Source of the DNA: JAUIIK01 sp963709995 | GTDB taxonomy: Bacteria; Chloroflexota; Chloroflexia; Thermomicrobiales; CFX8 | Reading direction: 5' to 3' | DNA: 64,000 bases | NCBI GenBank assembly: GCA_963709995.1 | Contig: CAVPYN010000005.1 | Location: forward strand, 62,001-126,000 | Shown here: positions 59,646-64,000 of the stretch, piece by piece | How positions within the stretch are numbered: position 1 is the first letter of the stretch | Layout of the letters: every line of letters starts with the position of its first letter | Position numbers and translations under genes: made by a program | The notes under the pieces: generated by a model | Database searches by the model: none | What the model was told of the DNA's origin: nothing | The model's input: only the letters and a program-made list of their open reading frames with translations

Positions 59646-61196
59646 TTACGCTCCCGGTGTCGAAACGACTTCGAAGACGTCCGGGTTCTCGTCACCAGTC
59701 ACTTCGATCATCCCCGCGGCCCCCTTCGCTAGACGTCCAAGGCTGTGATCGACCATCACGTAGGTGCCTGGAACCTCGCAGGTGAACTCTACGACCGTGG
59801 CTCCTCCGGCTGGCACGAGCGTGGTCTGAACGTTCGTGTGCCATTCGCTCGCGCCTTCCGGCATCACCCGGTCGAAGATCTCCCCGATGACGTGGTAGCT
59901 GGATACAATGTTCGGTCCACCCACGCCGAAGAAGATCCGGACAGTGTCTCCCACCTCTGCCTGGAACGCCCGCTCCCCGGCAATCGCGCCTACTGAGCCG
60001 TTGAAGACGATGTAGTCGGGATGCTCATCGAGCATCTTGTCCATCGAGAACTGCCGCAGTCCAAGCTCGCCGCGCGCGCCCTCGAAATAGAGATCCCCTT
60101 GCATCATGTAGAACTCGCGATCGACCTCGGGCAGCCCACCCTCAGGCTCGACCACGATCAAGCCATACATCCCGGAAGAAATGTGATGAGGAATCGGCGC
60201 GACAGCACAGTGATAGACATACACGCCGGGGTTTCGAGCCTTGAAGCGAATCGTCGCCGACTCGCCCGGGGCAACGACGGTGGCTTTTGCGCCGCCACCC
60301 GGTCCGGTAACAGCATGGAGGTCAATGTTGTGGGTCATCCGGCTGTTGGCCGAATTCTTCAAGGTAAGCTCGACGGTGTCATCGACACGGCAGCGAATCA
60401 TCGTGCCCGGGACGGTTCCATCGAAGGTCCAGAATTCGTAGGCAACGCCCTCATCGACCATCCCGATGACTTCGCGCGCCTCCAACTCGACTGTGACCAG
60501 CTCTGGTTCACGACTGCCAACCGGCGGGGCAACGGCTGGGTTCGGCAGGCGCTCTGCTTCATACGGAGTGCCAGGGGTTGCGTCCGTGCTGCCCGAGTCG
60601 TGGCTCTCTTCTTCCGTCGGCTCGGCTGCGGCTGCTACGCCGACTGTAAACGGGCCGCGCATTCCTGCCTCAGCGTGTCCGGGCACCAGGCAGATCATTT
60701 CGTATTGCCCCTCGACGCTTGGTAGGAACTCGATCACCATCGTCTCGCCCGCTCCGGCAGCCGCGTACGGAATTCCATTCTCGGTATTCTCGGCGAGGAG
60801 ATCCTGGGCGCGATCGCTCAAATCGCCCGGTTCCTCAATCGTCTTGATTCCGGTCGATTCGAGGCCGGTGATCTCGATATCGTGCTCCATCGCGCCTTCA
60901 TTGAAGAAGGTCAATCGTATGGTCTTTCCAGCTTCAGCCATCACCTCGCCTGGCCGGAAACCCAGGTCAAAGGCAGTGACGGTGATTTCCTGCGTTCCCG
61001 TTGCCTGGGCAACGTCATTCGACTCGGCGGCGAGCGCTTCCTTGGAGATTGCGCCGTCGTCATCATCAGAACCCATGCATGCGCTCAACAACGCCCCAGC
61101 CGTTGGAAGGGCTAGACCGATAGCACCGGCGCGCTTCAGTAGGGAGCGGCGACCCATGCGAGCGGATGTGACACGTTCCAGGCTGTTTGCGTTCAT
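59646..61196 (-). CDS. nirK: Copper nitrite reductase with N-terminal cupredoxin fusion
   Basis: 516 residues from ATG 61196 (GGAGGA). A Tat-type leader, GRRSLLKRAGAIGLALP, ends with lipobox-like LLSAC. Residues about 65-175 form a cupredoxin domain (HDIEI and CLVPGHAEAGM carry the His, Cys, His, Met ligands). The two NirK domains follow: RMTHNIDLHAVTG (type 1 and type 2 His), YVYHCAVAPIPHHISSGMYG (type 2 His, type 1 Cys, His, Met), SYHVIGEIFDRV and VMVDHSLGRLAKGA (type 2 His). It reduces nitrite to NO outside the membrane; the fused cupredoxin would be its electron donor. Divergent from a two-component system. Confidence 0.92.
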   Translation of the reverse strand: MNANSLERVTSARMGRRSLLKRAGAIGLALPTAGALLSACMGSDDDDGAISKEALAAESNDVAQATGTQEITVTAFDLGFRPGEVMAEAGKTIRLTFFNEGAMEHDIEITGLESTGIKTIEEPGDLSDRAQDLLAENTENGIPYAAAGAGETMVIEFLPSVEGQYEMICLVPGHAEAGMRGPFTVGVAAAAEPTEEESHDSGSTDATPGTPYEAERLPNPAVAPPVGSREPELVTVELEAREVIGMVDEGVAYEFWTFDGTVPGTMIRCRVDDTVELTLKNSANSRMTHNIDLHAVTGPGGGAKATVVAPGESATIRFKARNPGVYVYHCAVAPIPHHISSGMYGLIVVEPEGGLPEVDREFYMMQGDLYFEGARGELGLRQFSMDKMLDEHPDYIVFNGSVGAIAGERAFQAEVGDTVRIFFGVGGPNIVSSYHVIGEIFDRVMPEGASEWHTNVQTTLVPAGGATVVEFTCEVPGTYVMVDHSLGRLAKGAAGMIEVTGDENPDVFEVVSTPGA

Positions 61197-61383
61197 TCTG
61201 TCCTCCGTCAAATGACTTTGTGAAATCTCTCACTCATCTACTGATCCAGATTATCGGTTCAAGTCCTGAGGAAGATCTGAGGATCGTCTGACGAGGTGCT
61301 GAGCGGTCGAACGCCCGGACGCTAGCTGGAAGCCCACGCGTAGAATTGACGAGGTTCAACTGAGGGGTAATGCGGGAGCAGCT

Positions 61384-62058
61384 GTGGACCGAATTCTTGT
61401 GATCGACGATGACCGGTCAGTTACCGATGCGCTGGGTCGTGGCCTTGGACTTGAGGGGTTTGCGGTCGACGCGGCGAATTCGGGACAGGAAGGGCTGAGG
61501 CGGTATCGGGATCAGGCCCCGAATCTGATCATTCTCGACGTCATGATGCCGGAGATGGACGGATTCGAAGTCCTACGGCGAATACGACAGGTCGACGCCA
61601 ACCTTCCGATCCTGATGCTGACTGCCCGCGATGCGCCGGGAGATGAGACGCTCGGACTCCAGACCGGCGCTGATGATTATGTCATTAAGCCGTTTGACTG
61701 GGACGTATTGATCGCACGAGTTCGCGCCCTGCTCCGCCGCTCCAATTCTCGATCTGAAGAAATGCTGCGCCTTGGCGACCTGGCACTAAGTAAGGCCACA
61801 CGGTTAGCGACCCGCAGCGATCGCGAAATCTCGCTCACCCCGACAGAATACGACCTGCTGCGCGAATTTCTTCTCCATGCCGGACGGGTGATGCCTCGCG
61901 AGCTTCTCATGGAGCGCGTGTGGGGTTACGAACCGGTCGGCGGCACGAATGTGCTTGAAACCTATGTCAAACAATTGCGCCAGAAACTCGAAGCCGGAGG
62001 CGAACCACGAGTAATCCACACTGTCCACGGCGTCGGCTACGTCCTGCGCGAACCGTAG
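61384..62058 (+). CDS. OmpR-family response regulator
   Basis: 224 residues from GTG 61384 (GGGAG). Receiver: VIDDDRSV, Asp52 in IILDVMMPEMDGFEVL, LTARD and DDYVIKPFDWD. Winged helix: SLTPTEYDLLREFLLHAGRV, GGTNVLETYVKQLRQKLEAG and TVHGVGYVLREP, typical of the OmpR/PhoB type. A histidine kinase follows 14 bases later. Divergent from the nirK-like gene, which it may control (inference by position). Confidence 0.95.
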   Translation: MDRILVIDDDRSVTDALGRGLGLEGFAVDAANSGQEGLRRYRDQAPNLIILDVMMPEMDGFEVLRRIRQVDANLPILMLTARDAPGDETLGLQTGADDYVIKPFDWDVLIARVRALLRRSNSRSEEMLRLGDLALSKATRLATRSDREISLTPTEYDLLREFLLHAGRVMPRELLMERVWGYEPVGGTNVLETYVKQLRQKLEAGGEPRVIHTVHGVGYVLREP

Positions 62059-62071
62059 CCGGTTACTAACT

Positions 62072-63532
62072 ATGCCGCTGCGCCTGCGTCTTACCATCTG
62101 GTTCGGGGTACTGACGGGAGTGGTCGCAATCCTCGTCGCGTCGCTCACCTATGTGGGACACGTTCGCGCCCATTACGAAGACGTCGATCGCCGACTGGCG
62201 GACGTTGGACGAACCTATATCGAAGCGGCATCTCTCGGAAACACTGAAGATCTCGGTATCGGGCATCCAACACTTGCTGTCCGGCTCTATAACGCGTCCG
62301 GAGAAGCAATCTCCGCATCAGAGGATGGGGTGCTAATCCCTCCGTTCAATCCAGCAGAAGTCCTTGCCAACCCCTCCGGGCCGGCTTACGAATGGATGAC
62401 CCGGGCGTTGCCCTTTTCGCTGATCGATATCGACCAGGCGAGCGGTGAGTTCGGAATCGTTAGAGATGGCTCAGGGGACCGCTGGCGTGTTTATGTCGCC
62501 CCGCTTGGGAATGGCGATGGCTACGTCGTCACAGCCGCCAACCTCGCACGACTAGACGCATCTCTCGACCTCTTCCGGCTTCTCGTCATCGTCTTGCTAA
62601 CGATTGGCGGCATCGTCACCGTTGGCGGCGGGTGGCTCCTGGCGGGCATGGCGCTCAAGCCGGTGGCTGCCGTCACCGCGACCGCGGCGTCCATCGCCCA
62701 CGATCGCGCATTCGACCGCCGGGTACAGGTTGAAAGCTCCGACGAGATTGGGCGCCTTGCGGCGACATTCAATGAGATGCTCGACAACCTCGAAGAAACG
62801 TACCGGCGCGAGTTGCGATTCGTCGGCGATGCCTCGCATGAGCTACGAACACCACTGACCGCGATCCAGGCCAATCTGCAACTTCTTCAGAGTCATCCCG
62901 GAATGAACAATGATATGCGCGATCAGATCGTGAAATCATCCACCGTCGAGATCCGTCGATTGACCCTTCTGGTCAACGATCTCCTGGCACTGGCCCGTGC
63001 CGACGCGGGAGCCGGGCTCGATCTGGAGCCAGTCGAGCTTGACCGCGTCCTCCTCGATGCGCTGAACGAAGTGCGCGGACTGGCGAACGATCGAAACCTG
63101 GCCATCGTCAGCCTTGCACCCAGTATGGTGAATGGGAACCGCGACCGGCTCCTTCAACTCCTGATAATTCTCCTGGACAATGCGATCAAGTACACCGGTG
63201 ACGGGGGCACGATCCAGGTGTCGCTCATTCGGACCCCGATCGGGCCGGAAGTGTCCGTCCAGGATGATGGCGTCGGAATTCCCGAAGCGGACTTGCCACA
63301 TGTCTTCGAACGACTCTACCGCGCCGACACCGCACGGTCGCGCGATCCGGGCGGCACCGGACTGGGGCTCAGCATCGCTCGCTGGATCGTCGATCAACAC
63401 AACGCTACGATCGTGATCGAGAGTGAGGCGGGTGTGGGCACAGTCGTCCGAATCGTCTTCCCAAGTAGCAATCATCTGATGGCTGGCGGCGCCAGCGGAG
63501 CTGAGGACGCTAACTCTCATGAACGCTCCTGA
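62072..63532 (+). CDS. Sensor histidine kinase
   Basis: 486 residues. Two membrane helices (about residues 7-29 and 172-195) flank a sensor domain of about 140 residues. HAMP follows (ALKPVAAVTATAASIAHDRA). H-box GDASHELRTPLTAIQANL, N-box LLDNAIKYTGDGG, G1 QDDGVGIPEADLPHVFERLY and G2 GGTGLGLSIARWIV are intact. The end overlaps the FGGY kinase start by 14 bases. Confidence 0.95.
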   Translation: MPLRLRLTIWFGVLTGVVAILVASLTYVGHVRAHYEDVDRRLADVGRTYIEAASLGNTEDLGIGHPTLAVRLYNASGEAISASEDGVLIPPFNPAEVLANPSGPAYEWMTRALPFSLIDIDQASGEFGIVRDGSGDRWRVYVAPLGNGDGYVVTAANLARLDASLDLFRLLVIVLLTIGGIVTVGGGWLLAGMALKPVAAVTATAASIAHDRAFDRRVQVESSDEIGRLAATFNEMLDNLEETYRRELRFVGDASHELRTPLTAIQANLQLLQSHPGMNNDMRDQIVKSSTVEIRRLTLLVNDLLALARADAGAGLDLEPVELDRVLLDALNEVRGLANDRNLAIVSLAPSMVNGNRDRLLQLLIILLDNAIKYTGDGGTIQVSLIRTPIGPEVSVQDDGVGIPEADLPHVFERLYRADTARSRDPGGTGLGLSIARWIVDQHNATIVIESEAGVGTVVRIVFPSSNHLMAGGASGAEDANSHERS

Positions 63533-64000
63533 GCTTGTCTTAGCGCTCGATGTTGGATCGACCTGGTGCAAGGCTGCCTATATCGACCGCGCCGGAAGGA
63601 CGGTGGCAAGCGGACAAGCATGGGTTCGCGATCATCGTCGATTTGCCCACGATGAGGCCGCGCTCGCCCACATCTGGCAAGGTATCCGAAAAGCCATTGA
63701 CGTGGCAAACGACCAGATCGGCGGCGACTCTCCGGCGACGTTCGCTGTCGCCGCGCGCAAAGCGCCTGGAATCTGGCTCGACGACAATAGTGAAGCGGTC
63801 GGCTTGTCCCAAAATGTTGTCTCGACGATCAGACAAGACGATATCGACGCCTGCTACCGATCGCCAGCCTGGGGAGATGACGACCCATTTGCCTATGGTT
63901 ACGGCCTCGATCTGATCGGCAACACACGCTGGCTCTGGCGTAATCGGCCTAAGGAATGGTCTAGGGTCAGGCGGGCCGGAATCCTTCATAGCTGGATTCT
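63519..64000 (+). CDS. FGGY-type carbohydrate kinase (N-terminal part)
   Basis: The frame opens at ATG 63519 inside the end of the histidine kinase gene and runs to the window edge (160 codons). The N-terminal phosphate-1 motif LALDVGSTWCKAAYIDRAG with its Asp, and the later GLSQNVVSTIRQDDIDA and RRAGILHSWI, fit the FGGY sugar kinase family. The ATP-binding half lies outside the window, so the substrate cannot be inferred. Confidence 0.8.
   Translation, partial: MNAPELVLALDVGSTWCKAAYIDRAGRTVASGQAWVRDHRRFAHDEAALAHIWQGIRKAIDVANDQIGGDSPATFAVAARKAPGIWLDDNSEAVGLSQNVVSTIRQDDIDACYRSPAWGDDDPFAYGYGLDLIGNTRWLWRNRPKEWSRVRRAGILHSWI

Noticed and set aside
1..64000. CRISPR arrays, prophage or insertion sequences
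   Set aside because: No regularly spaced repeats, transposase or phage structural gene was recognised on either strand.

Overview
The window is GC-rich, densely coded bacterial chromosome. Gene content suggests a Chloroflexota organism, probably near the Thermomicrobia: an Agl23-like membrane glycosyltransferase next to a glycosyltransferase/NHL-propeller fusion, F420/PPOX-type oxidoreductases, a form II CoxL-like subunit, M20 peptidases and many secreted proteins of unknown family. This placement is inference; there is no rRNA or phylogenetic marker search behind it. No phage, transposase, integrase or CRISPR array was seen.

Layout. 0-6 kb: a YciI/FAD-oxidase/secreted-protein operon, a divergent ThiO-like oxidase, a LysE exporter and ATP-type PEP carboxykinase. 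6-9.7 kb: tRNA-Glu(CUC), an arylsulfatase, a second altered tRNA-Glu copy and a PPOX gene broken by an amber codon. 9.7-18 kb: a membrane-anchored hydrolase, a lipoprotein, a two-component system with a PAP2 phosphatase, a universal stress protein and a dienelactone-hydrolase-like gene. 18-26.3 kb: an M20 amidohydrolase followed by a nonsense-interrupted aminotransferase and two short remnants of the M20 3' end, then an iminopeptidase, a GYD protein, a second lipoprotein-like protein, an MFS exporter and two tandem small paralogues, the second apparently starting at CTG. 26.5-36.6 kb: CoA transferase/M20 pair, hemC-hemD-hemB (hemB frameshifted), rplU-rpmA-rpmE, greA, an HD hydrolase and a frameshifted ppsR. 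36.9-44.9 kb: a heavily frameshifted Agl23-like gene, the NHL fusion, an amidase and a PadR regulator with its membrane partner. 45-50.3 kb: PPOX, methyltransferase and LLM genes, then ccdA with two thioredoxin-like lipoproteins. 50.4-54 kb: an enoyl-CoA hydratase, biotin-dependent carboxylase alpha subunit and HMG-CoA lyase (leucine-type catabolism). 54-64 kb: uppP with a flippase-like protein, a CoxL-like subunit, Uma2, a cupredoxin-NirK fusion, a second two-component system and the start of an FGGY kinase.

The most notable discovery is at 48.9-50.3 kb. Two adjacent TlpA/ResA-like lipoproteins each carry an in-frame TGA exactly at the first cysteine of the CxxC redox motif (U-S-T-C and U-P-T-C). 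Ten bases after each TGA lies the same hairpin with an AGGTT loop. This sits in a 28-base stretch identical between the paralogues at every synonymous site, while the codons just upstream differ at most third positions. This is the expected signature of selenocysteine insertion with a bacterial SECIS element, and ccdA lies downstream on the same strand. Conventional gene calling would split each protein into two fragments.

Other interruptions look different. The amber codon in the PPOX gene and the TGA in the aminotransferase both replace a probable Trp codon and have no SECIS-like hairpin. The hemB, ppsR and Agl23 interruptions are single-base shifts, with about a dozen clustered at 35.7-39.3 kb. 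They may reflect local sequence error or gene decay.
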